Assembly: GCF_001953955.1 (NCBI RefSeq)
Contig: NZ_CP019300.1
Coordinates: 1,612,001-1,676,000, forward strand
DNA from: Prevotella intermedia ATCC 25611 = DSM 20706
Lineage (GTDB): Bacteria > Bacteroidota > Bacteroidia > Bacteroidales > Bacteroidaceae
Length of the DNA: 64,000 nt
Reading direction: 5' to 3'
Shown here: positions 1 through 7,855 of the stretch, piece after piece
How positions within the stretch are numbered: the stretch's first letter is position 1
Layout of the letters: the number at the start of each line of letters is the position of its first letter
Program-made: the position numbers and the translations under genes
Notes under the pieces: generated by a model
Database searches by the model: none
What the model was told of the DNA's origin: nothing
Seen by the model: the letters and a program-made list of their open reading frames with translations, nothing else

Positions 1-660
1 TTGGGCGTAATTCCCAATGGTGTTATGAACGACTTTGCCCATTTCTGGGGATTCGACGAAGACAATATCGAACAGACCATCGAGTGGTTGAAGGCACGCC
101 GTGTGCGCAAAATAGACCTTGGCTGCATTCGTTACAAAAACCGAGAGGGCGAAGGCTGCCACCGCTATTTCCTTAATTGCATCAACATCGGACTTATTGC
201 CACCATTATGAACCTTCGCCGCCGTACACGCAACCTGTTCGGTTCGCGCAGCCTTTCGTTCATATTCTCGTTCATTCTCTTGGCTTTCCAACGTTTGGAC
301 TTCCACATGCACATCAAAATAAATACAGACGAAATAAAGCGTAAGGTTATGACGGTCTGCTTAGGCAATGCCCTTGGCTACGGACAAACGCCCAACGCAG
401 TGCCCTACAACGGACAATTAGATGTCTCGGTGGTGTACCACCCCGAAGTAACCCAACTGTTCGAAGGCATTTATCTCTTCCTGCGTGGCAAGTTCTTGAA
501 CCACAGAAGTGTGCACCCCTATCGCACACAAGAAGCCACAATACACGTAGAGCCACGCACGCTTATTGGCATAGACGGCAGACTGATGGCAAAAACGCCT
601 GTCGGTCCATTTAAGGTAATGGTAGAAAAAGAGGTTATCAACTTCCTTATACCTGCATAG
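1..660 (+). CDS. Diacylglycerol kinase-like lipid kinase (C-terminal part, cut by window edge)
   Basis: The visible 219 residues match the second half of the DAGK/YegS lipid kinase family, which phosphorylates diacylglycerol or related lipids at the inner membrane using ATP. A PNG..NDFA segment near residues 5-13 corresponds to the family's P-x-G-T-x-NDFAR motif, and GIDGRL near residue 190 corresponds to the conserved D-G-E/R loop near the C-terminus. Family members run about 290-340 residues, so the GGDGT nucleotide loop should lie left of position 1; the TTG at position 1 is probably not the real start. The usual Gly-Thr before NDF reads Val-Met here, a mild divergence. It is convergent with the amylase-like gene that ends at 1138. 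Confidence 0.75.
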   Translation: MGVIPNGVMNDFAHFWGFDEDNIEQTIEWLKARRVRKIDLGCIRYKNREGEGCHRYFLNCINIGLIATIMNLRRRTRNLFGSRSLSFIFSFILLAFQRLDFHMHIKINTDEIKRKVMTVCLGNALGYGQTPNAVPYNGQLDVSVVYHPEVTQLFEGIYLFLRGKFLNHRSVHPYRTQEATIHVEPRTLIGIDGRLMAKTPVGPFKVMVEKEVINFLIPA

Positions 661-764
661 TTTATCGGTGTAGAGTCCTTGATTTTGCACTTATTGCTGT
701 GCCATAGAACTTAAAGTACAGCAATATTTATTCATTCAATACGAGCAGAAAAAAGGCGAAAAAG

Positions 765-955
765 GTGTAAATATTTTTCACAAGCATAATCGTTACGTAA
801 CTATCTTATTACCAACGCTTTGCAAAACCTATTGTTTTGCATTCCAAAAGCGGCTGTTTTGCACGGTAAAAGCGTAGGTTTTGCAGCGCAAAACAGCCGC
901 TTTCGCAACGTCAAATCGAAATTATCGGTTTTTAAAGAAATTATCTTTACAAAAC
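765..955 (+). repeat. Dispersed ~190-bp structured repeat, copy 1
   Basis: First of six copies of one element. It runs from GTGTAAATATTTTTCACA through a central hairpin to ATTATCTTTACAAAAC. In this copy the hairpin arms AAAGCGGCTGTTTTGC (847-862) and its exact complement (888-903) pair over 16 bp. A second pair, GCAAAACCTA and TAGGTTTTGC, could form an alternative fold. It lies between convergent genes. The rest of 661-1137 holds only the hairpin at 1055-1082; I see no gene there. Confidence 0.9.
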
Positions 956-1054
956 TGTCGCACTCATACTACCTTGCAATGGGATTTTCTTCATACAATC
1001 AAGGCGAAGATTTTCCACCCTTCCATTAGAAGATTTACCTTATAGAAAACAATG

Positions 1055-1082
1055 CGGGATTGCCTATTCAAAGACAATCCCG
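1055..1082 (-). terminator. Hairpin terminator of the glycogen-type operon
   Basis: Read on the minus strand, CGGGATTG pairs with CAATCCCG across a 12-base loop and is followed by a short T-rich run. It lies about 55 bases past the stop of the GH57 gene. Confidence 0.6.
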
Positions 1083-1137
1083 TAAATGTTTCTTGCTATA
1101 TTAAAGTCTTGACAAACACCAATGCTTGCCTTCGCTC

Positions 1138-2535
1138 TTACTTCTTTGCAGCCTTTTTCGTTGTAGCTGCCTTTGTTTTCTTTGGTTTATCGCTCTTTTC
1201 GTATTGTTCTAACTTTGCCCGCAGCTTGTCGTTTTCATTCGCCAGCTTCTCTGCTTTGGCTTTCAACAACACTTTTTCCTTCTCTTTTGTCTCTATTTCG
1301 CTCGCCTGATTGCGTATTGCAGTCAGCAGAGCGTTCAGTTCTTCGTTGTCTATATCGGCAGGATAAAGCGCATCTACACGACTGATAAAGTCGCCCAAAA
1401 TATTCATATAGTTGGTGAAAGCATCGAACGGCGTACTGTAAATGCCACGGTCTACACCCACAGGCACAGGCTTTGTGCTCATTGCACTGAAATTGTCGCT
1501 CGCCTGCAGATAGTCCCAGTCCTGATTAATACGCGAATCGTTGGCAATGCGCACTCTGTCGGCGATGCTATACAGCTTATTGAACGCCTCGCGCTGCATA
1601 GAGTTTCCAAGCCACGTACTAACGTCGCGTTCCTCGTCGCGCCAACTTAACGGATAAGGAACAGAAAGCTCTCCCACACTCTTGGCACGTTCGCAAATCT
1701 CCGTAGGGGTAGAGAAACTTATGCCACGCTGGCGGGCACATTCGGGCAAAGCCTTGAAAAACTCAAGTATATTGCTGTGCAAGGGCTGCTCAATGCCCAA
1801 TGCGGTAAGGTTCATAAAGATGCCGTAGATTTGCTCTTCGTCGGGTTGCGATGCTATCTTGTTGATGTAGTCGTCGGCAAACAGTGGGTATCCCTCCCAC
1901 TCCGAGTTGTTGAAGCGGAGCGATATATCGTCGCTCAGGGCTACGTCGCGCAAGATAAGCTTCAGCTGTGGTGCAAGTGCGCAATGGTAAAGATAATGAG
2001 GGCTCTTCCAACCCAATACGTGTTTTGCGCCTTCGGTTATCATTCCCTTGAACTTCATCTCGGCAGCCATTCGTCCAATCTCGTCGCTGTAAATAAGCGA
2101 AGAGTTGCGCAATACCTTCGGTGTGTAGTCGAAATACTCCTTAATCTTCTTGCTCAGTCGTTTCACTTCTGCCTTGAAGCTGTCTTCATTGCCTAATGCA
2201 GCCAAGCCGTGCGAATAGGGTTCGGCAAGAAATTCCACACAACCTGTCTTGGCAAGTTCCTGTATTTTCTCTATCACTTCGGGGGCATACTGCTCCAAAC
2301 TCTCTATACCCACACCCGAAAGGCAGAGTGCTACCTTGAAGTAACCGTTGCTGTCTTTTATCATTTGCAGCAGTGTGTCGAGGGCAGGTATATAGCTGCG
2401 TTGCACAATATCGGTAATGCTGCGTTCGTTTTCGTAATCGTCGTAATAATAATGGTCTGTGCCAATATCGAAGAAACGATAACGACGCAAGTGAATAATT
2501 TGATGTATCTCGAAGTATAAGCAAATTGTTTTCAT
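1138..2535 (-). CDS. GH57 family alpha-amylase-like protein
   Basis: A 465-residue cytoplasmic protein of glycoside hydrolase family 57. The N-terminus carries the first family motif as FEIHQI (His11-Gln12). A VEFLAEPYSHGL block (about 100-111) and an LSDDISLRF block holding the expected catalytic Asp (202/203) follow. At the position where active GH57 enzymes have the nucleophile Glu, this protein reads R-N-S-S-L-I-Y (143-149), so the Glu is absent. The last 65 residues form a predicted coiled coil and a Lys/Ala-rich tail. It is the last gene of an operon with a GT4 glycosyltransferase and a debranching enzyme, which points to intracellular alpha-glucan metabolism. It may be a non-hydrolytic glucan-binding or regulatory homologue. 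Confidence 0.85.
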   Translation of the reverse strand: MKTICLYFEIHQIIHLRRYRFFDIGTDHYYYDDYENERSITDIVQRSYIPALDTLLQMIKDSNGYFKVALCLSGVGIESLEQYAPEVIEKIQELAKTGCVEFLAEPYSHGLAALGNEDSFKAEVKRLSKKIKEYFDYTPKVLRNSSLIYSDEIGRMAAEMKFKGMITEGAKHVLGWKSPHYLYHCALAPQLKLILRDVALSDDISLRFNNSEWEGYPLFADDYINKIASQPDEEQIYGIFMNLTALGIEQPLHSNILEFFKALPECARQRGISFSTPTEICERAKSVGELSVPYPLSWRDEERDVSTWLGNSMQREAFNKLYSIADRVRIANDSRINQDWDYLQASDNFSAMSTKPVPVGVDRGIYSTPFDAFTNYMNILGDFISRVDALYPADIDNEELNALLTAIRNQASEIETKEKEKVLLKAKAEKLANENDKLRAKLEQYEKSDKPKKTKAATTKKAAKK

Positions 2536-2587
2536 TGTTTCTTGGTTTTAAATGTTGTTGATTTTGATTGATACAGCCTTTCTCGCC

Positions 2588-3859
2588 TTAATGTTTCCAC
2601 CCCAATGTACGGAGATAAAGTTCGCGAATCCATGCACCTACTTTCTCCCACGTTATATTGTCTACCTCTCGTTTTCCTTCTTCCGACAAGTACTCGAACA
2701 TACTTTCGTTGTGGCAGATAGAGTACATGGCATCTGCCATCGCCTCTATGTCCCAGTAATCCACCTTTATGCAGTTGTTCAAAATCTCGGCACAGCCACT
2801 TTGTTTTGAAATAATGGTGGGCGTTCCGCATTGCATTGCCTCCAAAGGAGATATACCAAAAGGTTCGCTCACCGACGGCATGACGTAGACATCTGATGCC
2901 TTCAGGCACTCATAAACTTGGTCGCCTTTCATAAAACCTGGGAAGTGGAAACGGTCAGCAATACCGCGTTCGGCAGCCAAAGTTATCATTTGGTTCATCA
3001 TATCGCCCGACCCTGCCATACAAAAACGAACGTTGCGTGTGCGTCGCAGCACCATATTGGCAGCCTCGACAAAATATTCTGGTCCTTTCTGCATCGTGAT
3101 ACGACCGAGGAAGGTTACCACTTTCTCCTTTCCTTTGTGCGAAGGTCGTGGCAGGTTTGCCACCTCTTCTCGCAACGGATATACGGCGTTGTGCACCGTG
3201 AACACCTTTTCTGGGTTCTGATGATACTGCTTGATAACGGTTTGTCGGGTAAGTTCCGACACACACATAATGCAGTCTGCATTGTCCATTCCGTCTTTCT
3301 CTATCGCATAGACCGTAGGATTTACCTTGCCTCGAGAGCGGTCGAAGTCGGTCGCATGCACGTGAATGCACAGCGGTTTTCCCGATATTTTCTTGGCGTG
3401 AATACCTGCTGGGAAGGTAAGCCAGTCGTGGGCGTGGATAATATCATAATCCATGGCACGTGCAACCACACCTGCTATAATGGAATAGTTGTTTATCTCT
3501 TCGTGCAAATTGGCAGGATAGCCACCCGCAAACTCCATCGCACCAATATCACTCACGTTCATATTGCTGAAATCGGCGTAGATATTATCGCGCAACTTGT
3601 AATATAAGTCGGTGTCCATAATGTCGCCCAATCGCCAATTCAGGTAGTCGTGATTGATGTCGCGATACACAATGGGCACGCAGTTCATCGCCACGATGTT
3701 GGCAAAAGTCTTATCTTCATCGCCAAAAGGGTGCGGCAGACAGAGCGTAGTCTCTATGTCTCCCTGTGCGTGCAAGCCCTCTGAAATACCAAAATTAGCA
3801 GTCGCCAATCCGCCAAATACATGTGGTGGGTACTCCCAACCGAACATTAATACTTTCAT
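2588..3859 (-). CDS. GT4 glycosyltransferase, glycogen synthase-like
   Basis: A 423-residue GT-B fold retaining glycosyltransferase. The N-terminus reads MKVLMFGWEYPPHVFGGLA, the GT4/GT5 donor-domain start with its glycine loop. The C-terminal half has the EX7E signature as EPFGISPLE within SVSEPFGISPLEAMQCG, which contacts the nucleotide sugar. There is no signal peptide. It sits 17 bases downstream of the debranching enzyme and 52 bases before the GH57 gene on the same strand, so the likely role is alpha-1,4-glucan (glycogen) elongation from UDP- or ADP-glucose. The substrate is inferred from context only. The ATG at 3859 is the natural start, because the glycine-rich first strand begins directly after it. 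Confidence 0.85.
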   Translation of the reverse strand: MKVLMFGWEYPPHVFGGLATANFGISEGLHAQGDIETTLCLPHPFGDEDKTFANIVAMNCVPIVYRDINHDYLNWRLGDIMDTDLYYKLRDNIYADFSNMNVSDIGAMEFAGGYPANLHEEINNYSIIAGVVARAMDYDIIHAHDWLTFPAGIHAKKISGKPLCIHVHATDFDRSRGKVNPTVYAIEKDGMDNADCIMCVSELTRQTVIKQYHQNPEKVFTVHNAVYPLREEVANLPRPSHKGKEKVVTFLGRITMQKGPEYFVEAANMVLRRTRNVRFCMAGSGDMMNQMITLAAERGIADRFHFPGFMKGDQVYECLKASDVYVMPSVSEPFGISPLEAMQCGTPTIISKQSGCAEILNNCIKVDYWDIEAMADAMYSICHNESMFEYLSEEGKREVDNITWEKVGAWIRELYLRTLGWKH

Positions 3860-3876
3860 TTTGTGTCCTCCTAATC

Positions 3877-5820
3877 TTAATATTTATATTTTTCGAGTAG
3901 TGCCAACGTACGCAGCACCTCACCAACATTCATTGCAAACGATATTGCACCGCGTCCCGAATAGGGCGGATTGCCATCAAAATACTCGGGAATAGTGCCC
4001 AAGCAATGGCTCGTAACTTCGTCTTCGTAACCTATCAGCTGTCGTTCAACAAAACTCAAGCGGGTGCGCTTGTAAAGCTTCAGGCAGGCTTCGAGATAGA
4101 AACCGCCCAACCACGGCCACGCTGTGCCTTGATGATAGATACGGGTGCGGTGGTCTTGGTCGCCTACACAGACAGGCGTGTATCCCCCACTCTTTGGCGA
4201 AAGCGAGCGTAAACCTTTCGGTGTAAGCAGTTCGCGTGTACAAATGTCCACCACACTCTTCTTCTGACTCTGCTCTAACGGCGAATAATCGAGTGCAGCA
4301 GCCAATATCATGTTCGGGCGAACACTCCAGTCTACCATGTTTCCGTCTACATAATCGTACAGATAACCGTAGTTATTCAAGAACGTTGCAACAAATGCGT
4401 CCTTGCACAAGCTTGCCATTTCTTCTAAATGTGCTGCATATTCGGTTTCGGAAGTGTCGCCGAACAGCCACGCTACAAACTTTATGTCGTTATACCAAAG
4501 GGCATTAAACTCTACGATATAGCCCGAACGTGGATTTACAGGCTTGCCGTCTATCATTCCATTCATCCACGTTATGGCTTTGTTTTTGCCTTCTGCGTAC
4601 AGCAAACCATTGGTATGCAAGAACAAGTTGGGGTGCTTTCCGTTTTCAATGTAGGCTATCATATCTCGCAGAAAATCGCCATAGAGTTTCAAGCAACTCT
4701 CTTTTCCAGCTTCTTTTGCATATTGCTGAATTGCCCAGATGCACCACAAAATCACATCGGGTTGCTCTATTTCCTGTATTTCTACCGTCAGCGGTTCGTT
4801 CTGCATAAATTCCCGCAAACCTCTTTCGGCGGTTTCCATAACAAGTTCAAAGTAATCTTGCTCCTCAATGCTTAGTGTAAGTCCAGGCAAGGCGATGAAC
4901 TGGTCGCGTGCCCTACACTTGAACCAAGGATAGCCGGCAAGTATGTAGCGGTCGTCGTTCTTCTTTCGGTTGTGAAACTGGTGGGCAGCATTCACAAGAC
5001 AATGGAAGAAGTTGTCGCGCGGAGGTCGTAAATCAACCTCTTCATCGAAGATTCGCTTTAGCGTAGATGTCTTTATCTCCGACGTTGAGCCAGAGAAAAC
5101 AATGCTTTCGCCTTTCTTTATCTTCATTTCAAAATAGCCGGGAACATACAAATCCTCGTCTGAATAATAGCCTCGGGCTTGCTCCTTGGGATATTCCAAG
5201 CCACGATACCAATAGGGTTCGTAATGAAACTCGTTGTCTTTTGAGAACTGCATGAACAGTTGCGGATAGCCTTCGTAAAGGCAAGTGGCTATTCCGTTTT
5301 CAACATTGTGGTATTCACGGTTTATGGCAGCATTCTCGTGGGTAAACTCGCGCACGCTTCTAAAAGCGAGGAAAGGACGGAACTGCAACAGGGTTGTGCC
5401 CTGCCCTTCCAGCAAAGTGTAACGCACAAGTATGCGTTCTTCGTAGCATTGCAACACTACTTCCTTTTTCAGCACCGCATTACCTACCCTATATACAGTG
5501 GTAGGTACTTTATCGCAATCAAATTCACGAATGTACTTGTGTCCGTTCGGGCTATAATTTCCTCCGTGATACTTATGCAATCCGAGGTTGAAAGCTGCTC
5601 CGTGCTGTATCACTGTTGGGTCGAGCGAACTCAACAGTACGTGGTTCTCGTTGTCTAATTCGGGAACAGGCACAACCAGAAGTCCATGATACTTTCTGGT
5701 ATTGCAATCTACGATTGTAGAACAAGAATATGCTCCTGACCGATTTGTGCGCAACAACTCTCTTGGCAGGGAATCTTGCAGGTTCGTCATCAAAGCTTTT
5801 TCAAATTTAAGGTATCCCAT
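3877..5820 (-). CDS. Glycogen debranching enzyme (amylo-alpha-1,6-glucosidase type)
   Basis: About 647 residues. The first ~230 look like the bacterial debranching-enzyme N-terminal beta domain (TRKYHGLLVVPVPEL). The remainder is an (alpha/alpha)6 barrel with the family blocks GYPWF.CRARDQFIALPGL, RSGYIVEFNALWYN and HQGTAWPWLGGFYLEA. It removes alpha-1,6-linked stubs from glycogen. I chose the ATG at 5820 over the upstream ATG at 5892 because conserved sequence starts at MGYLKFEKAL, a GAGAGA purine run precedes it, and the 5892 codon lies only about 14 bases past the promoter -7 box. First gene of the operon that continues into the GT4 and GH57 genes. Confidence 0.9.
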   Translation of the reverse strand: MGYLKFEKALMTNLQDSLPRELLRTNRSGAYSCSTIVDCNTRKYHGLLVVPVPELDNENHVLLSSLDPTVIQHGAAFNLGLHKYHGGNYSPNGHKYIREFDCDKVPTTVYRVGNAVLKKEVVLQCYEERILVRYTLLEGQGTTLLQFRPFLAFRSVREFTHENAAINREYHNVENGIATCLYEGYPQLFMQFSKDNEFHYEPYWYRGLEYPKEQARGYYSDEDLYVPGYFEMKIKKGESIVFSGSTSEIKTSTLKRIFDEEVDLRPPRDNFFHCLVNAAHQFHNRKKNDDRYILAGYPWFKCRARDQFIALPGLTLSIEEQDYFELVMETAERGLREFMQNEPLTVEIQEIEQPDVILWCIWAIQQYAKEAGKESCLKLYGDFLRDMIAYIENGKHPNLFLHTNGLLYAEGKNKAITWMNGMIDGKPVNPRSGYIVEFNALWYNDIKFVAWLFGDTSETEYAAHLEEMASLCKDAFVATFLNNYGYLYDYVDGNMVDWSVRPNMILAAALDYSPLEQSQKKSVVDICTRELLTPKGLRSLSPKSGGYTPVCVGDQDHRTRIYHQGTAWPWLGGFYLEACLKLYKRTRLSFVERQLIGYEDEVTSHCLGTIPEYFDGNPPYSGRGAISFAMNVGEVLRTLALLEKYKY

Positions 5821-5906
5821 ATTTCTCTCGTTTTTATGTCTATACTTAACTATCAAATACTTATATGCTTTTTGTGTGATAGGTGTAAACAACCTACATT
5901 ATTGGT

Positions 5907-5934
5907 CAAAGGTACAAATAATATTTATAAACAA
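5907..5934 (-). promoter_or_regulatory. Bacteroidetes-type promoter for the glycogen-type operon
   Basis: On the minus strand TACCTTTG (5914-5907) matches the -7 consensus TAnnTTTG, and TTG near 5932-5934 sits 17 bases upstream as a -33-like element. Transcription would start near 5902, giving a leader of about 80 bases to the ATG at 5820. Confidence 0.65.
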
Positions 5935-6057
5935 GAATTTTATTGCCACTTTTTATACATTATTATTGCTTTTACTAAATTGTAAAGATACATAGTGAGA
6001 ATAGCAAAAGTTTAGTGAAAAAAACTTGTTTTATAAACGAAAAAGAGGTTATAAAAC

Positions 6058-6247
6058 CGTAAAGATTTTTCACAAACAATTCTATCGCATAACATCTTTA
6101 TTACCAACACTTTACAAAACCTATTGTTTTGCATTCCAAAAGTGGCTGTTTTGCACGGTAAAAGCGTAGGTTTTGCAGCGCAAAAGAGCCGCTTTCGCAA
6201 CGCCAAATCGAAATTACCGTTTTTCTTCCGAATTATCTTTACAAAAC
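6058..6247 (+). repeat. Dispersed ~190-bp structured repeat, copy 2
   Basis: Same element as at 765-955, here with GTAAAGATTTTTCACA at the left end and AAAAGTGGCTGTTTTGC as the left hairpin arm, so the stem has more mismatches than in copy 1. It lies between two minus-strand genes, downstream of the secreted-protein gene terminator. Apart from this repeat, the promoter at 5907-5934 and the terminator at 6312-6350, the stretch 5821-6370 shows nothing I recognise. Confidence 0.88.
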
Positions 6248-6311
6248 AAAAGAAACTGCATTTAGTTGCTTCAAACAAAAAAAAGGAAATCAACTCCCCC
6301 ACGCAAGGAAA

Positions 6312-6350
6312 CAAAAAAGAGGCGAACCCTGCATAGGGAACGCCTCTTAT
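6312..6350 (-). terminator. Intrinsic terminator of the 466-aa secreted protein gene
   Basis: On the minus strand AGAGGCG and CGCCTCT pair, with an inner CCC/GGG pairing, followed at once by TTTTTTG. It lies about 20 bases past the stop codon of the gene ending at 6371. Confidence 0.85.
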
Positions 6351-6370
6351 ATAAATAATGTAATACAGAA

Positions 6371-7771
6371 TTACTTGTTCATGAACTTCTTACCATTCTG
6401 AATTACTACACCCTTGTAGTTCTTACCTACACGCTGACCAGCGAGGTTGTACATTGGAGCATTCTCGTTTTGAGTTGCCTGAACGGTGTCGATAGCATTA
6501 GGAACAACCTTTTTAATCTCAATGAGGTTGATTGATGGTACACCTTTGTAAACAGAAGCAACAATACCAACAACATCATATTCGCCTGTTGCAACGAATT
6601 GTGCCATATCGTTGAAAGCAGAAAGTTGGAAACCATTGTAAAGCTGTACCTTCTTTTCGCCGTCTACAACGTAATATCTCTTTGATTCTTCGGCTGTAAT
6701 CTTAACTTTTTCCAACTTAACCAAGTCGCAAAGGTTATCTATTGCGGCAGCAGGAGCAATAACCTTTGGTTCAGCAGCAGCACCTTCAACGTGGTTGAGC
6801 TTATCGAGGTTGGTAACGCCAGCTACTTCTATCAGCTCAGGAGTAGCATTGTATTCTGTGTATTGACCCACGATTTCGCCGTTAAGGTCTTCGTTAGCCT
6901 TCAAGCCCAGTGTGTGCTTGTAGAAAAGAATTGCACCGGAGTGGTCGCGAACATAAATACTGATGCTGCCACTGCTTAATGTCCATTTGTAAAGTACCTT
7001 TGCATTAACAAGTTTCAATATAGCTTTCTTGTCTTTGCCGATAGCCTTAAATTCTGCAATTGAGTTTGCAACAGCAAGTTCTTCCTTTGTGAAAGTCTTT
7101 TCAGCAACAGAGCTTTGCTTTCCGTCCTTTACTGCAATTGCCTTTACAGTGGTTGTAGCAGTAAGTTCGAAAGGAGCACTATACAATGTAGAAGCAGTTG
7201 TAGGAGCTTCGTTGTTGGTTGTATAATAAATCTTTGTGCCTTCAGCAGCCGAAAGTGTTACGGTTGTTTTGTCCAAGAAAGGAGTAACACCTTCGATAGA
7301 AGGAGGTGCAACTGTGTTTGGGTCAGTAGCGCCAATGGTTACGACAACCTTAGTTGCACGAACCTGATACTTAGCTGCGAACTCAACAGCAGCTGCATCG
7401 CCTGTCCATGTTCCTGTCTTTTTATCTTCTGTAAAGGTATAACCTTCTACACCTTCAAAGCCATTAGCTCCATACTTACCCTCATTATTAACTTCGCAAG
7501 CAAACTCTATCTTTGTGATATTGCCAACAGTTGATGTTATGGTTGTCTTTGAATCCTGATAAAATCTGTAATGCTTGTTGCCTTTAGCATTAAAGGCCGC
7601 ATTTGTAGATTCAATGGTAATACCACCTTTTTCCATTTTGTCGGGTGTTCCACTTGCACTCGTTGTTCCTTTTGTTTCACTTGGATTGAATGTTACCACT
7701 GTTTGTGCATAGGCAGCTGTGCCCACCATTGCCAACACGGCAACGAATGCATTGCGTAAAAATTTGTTCAT
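6371..7771 (-). CDS. Secreted protein with chitobiase-C-like domain and C-terminal sorting-type tail
   Basis: A 466-residue protein with a signal peptide (MNKFLRNAFVAVLAMVGTAA, cleavage after AYAQ). Residues about 150-230 include IYYTTNNEAPTTASTLYSAP, typical of the chitobiase/beta-hexosaminidase C-terminal domain that often decorates Bacteroidetes surface proteins. The following ~180 residues resemble an OB-fold-like beta domain (VKITAEESKRYYVVDG). It ends MYNLAGQRVGKNYKGVVIQNG plus KKFMNK, a tail shared with three other exported proteins in this window. No catalytic motif was seen, so the activity is unknown. It follows the M6 protease gene on the same strand with an 84-base gap and has its own terminator. 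Binding or scaffold function is a guess. Confidence 0.75.
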   Translation of the reverse strand: MNKFLRNAFVAVLAMVGTAAYAQTVVTFNPSETKGTTSASGTPDKMEKGGITIESTNAAFNAKGNKHYRFYQDSKTTITSTVGNITKIEFACEVNNEGKYGANGFEGVEGYTFTEDKKTGTWTGDAAAVEFAAKYQVRATKVVVTIGATDPNTVAPPSIEGVTPFLDKTTVTLSAAEGTKIYYTTNNEAPTTASTLYSAPFELTATTTVKAIAVKDGKQSSVAEKTFTKEELAVANSIAEFKAIGKDKKAILKLVNAKVLYKWTLSSGSISIYVRDHSGAILFYKHTLGLKANEDLNGEIVGQYTEYNATPELIEVAGVTNLDKLNHVEGAAAEPKVIAPAAAIDNLCDLVKLEKVKITAEESKRYYVVDGEKKVQLYNGFQLSAFNDMAQFVATGEYDVVGIVASVYKGVPSINLIEIKKVVPNAIDTVQATQNENAPMYNLAGQRVGKNYKGVVIQNGKKFMNK

Positions 7772-7855
7772 AATTAAATTAATTTTAATTGATAATGTTG
7801 ATTAAATATATTTTATTTCGTTGAGATTTCAAAAGTCTAATGCTGACAGCAGGTT

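Noticed and set aside
418..690. 90-codon minus-strand frame opposite the lipid kinase gene
   Set aside because: It is antisense to a well-supported gene and has no recognisable motif.
820..1029. Reading frame over repeat copy 1 (and equal frames over copies 2-5) encoding a shared peptide (MFCIPKAAVLHGKSVGFA...)
   Set aside because: The frame is conserved only because the DNA repeat is; both strands are open, copies sit in both orientations, and there is no ribosome site, so I treat it as non-coding repeat sequence.
5821..5892. Upstream ATG at 5892 for the debranching enzyme
   Set aside because: Adds 24 non-conserved residues and lies about 14 bases past the -7 box; the ATG at 5820 has the purine run and the conserved first residues.
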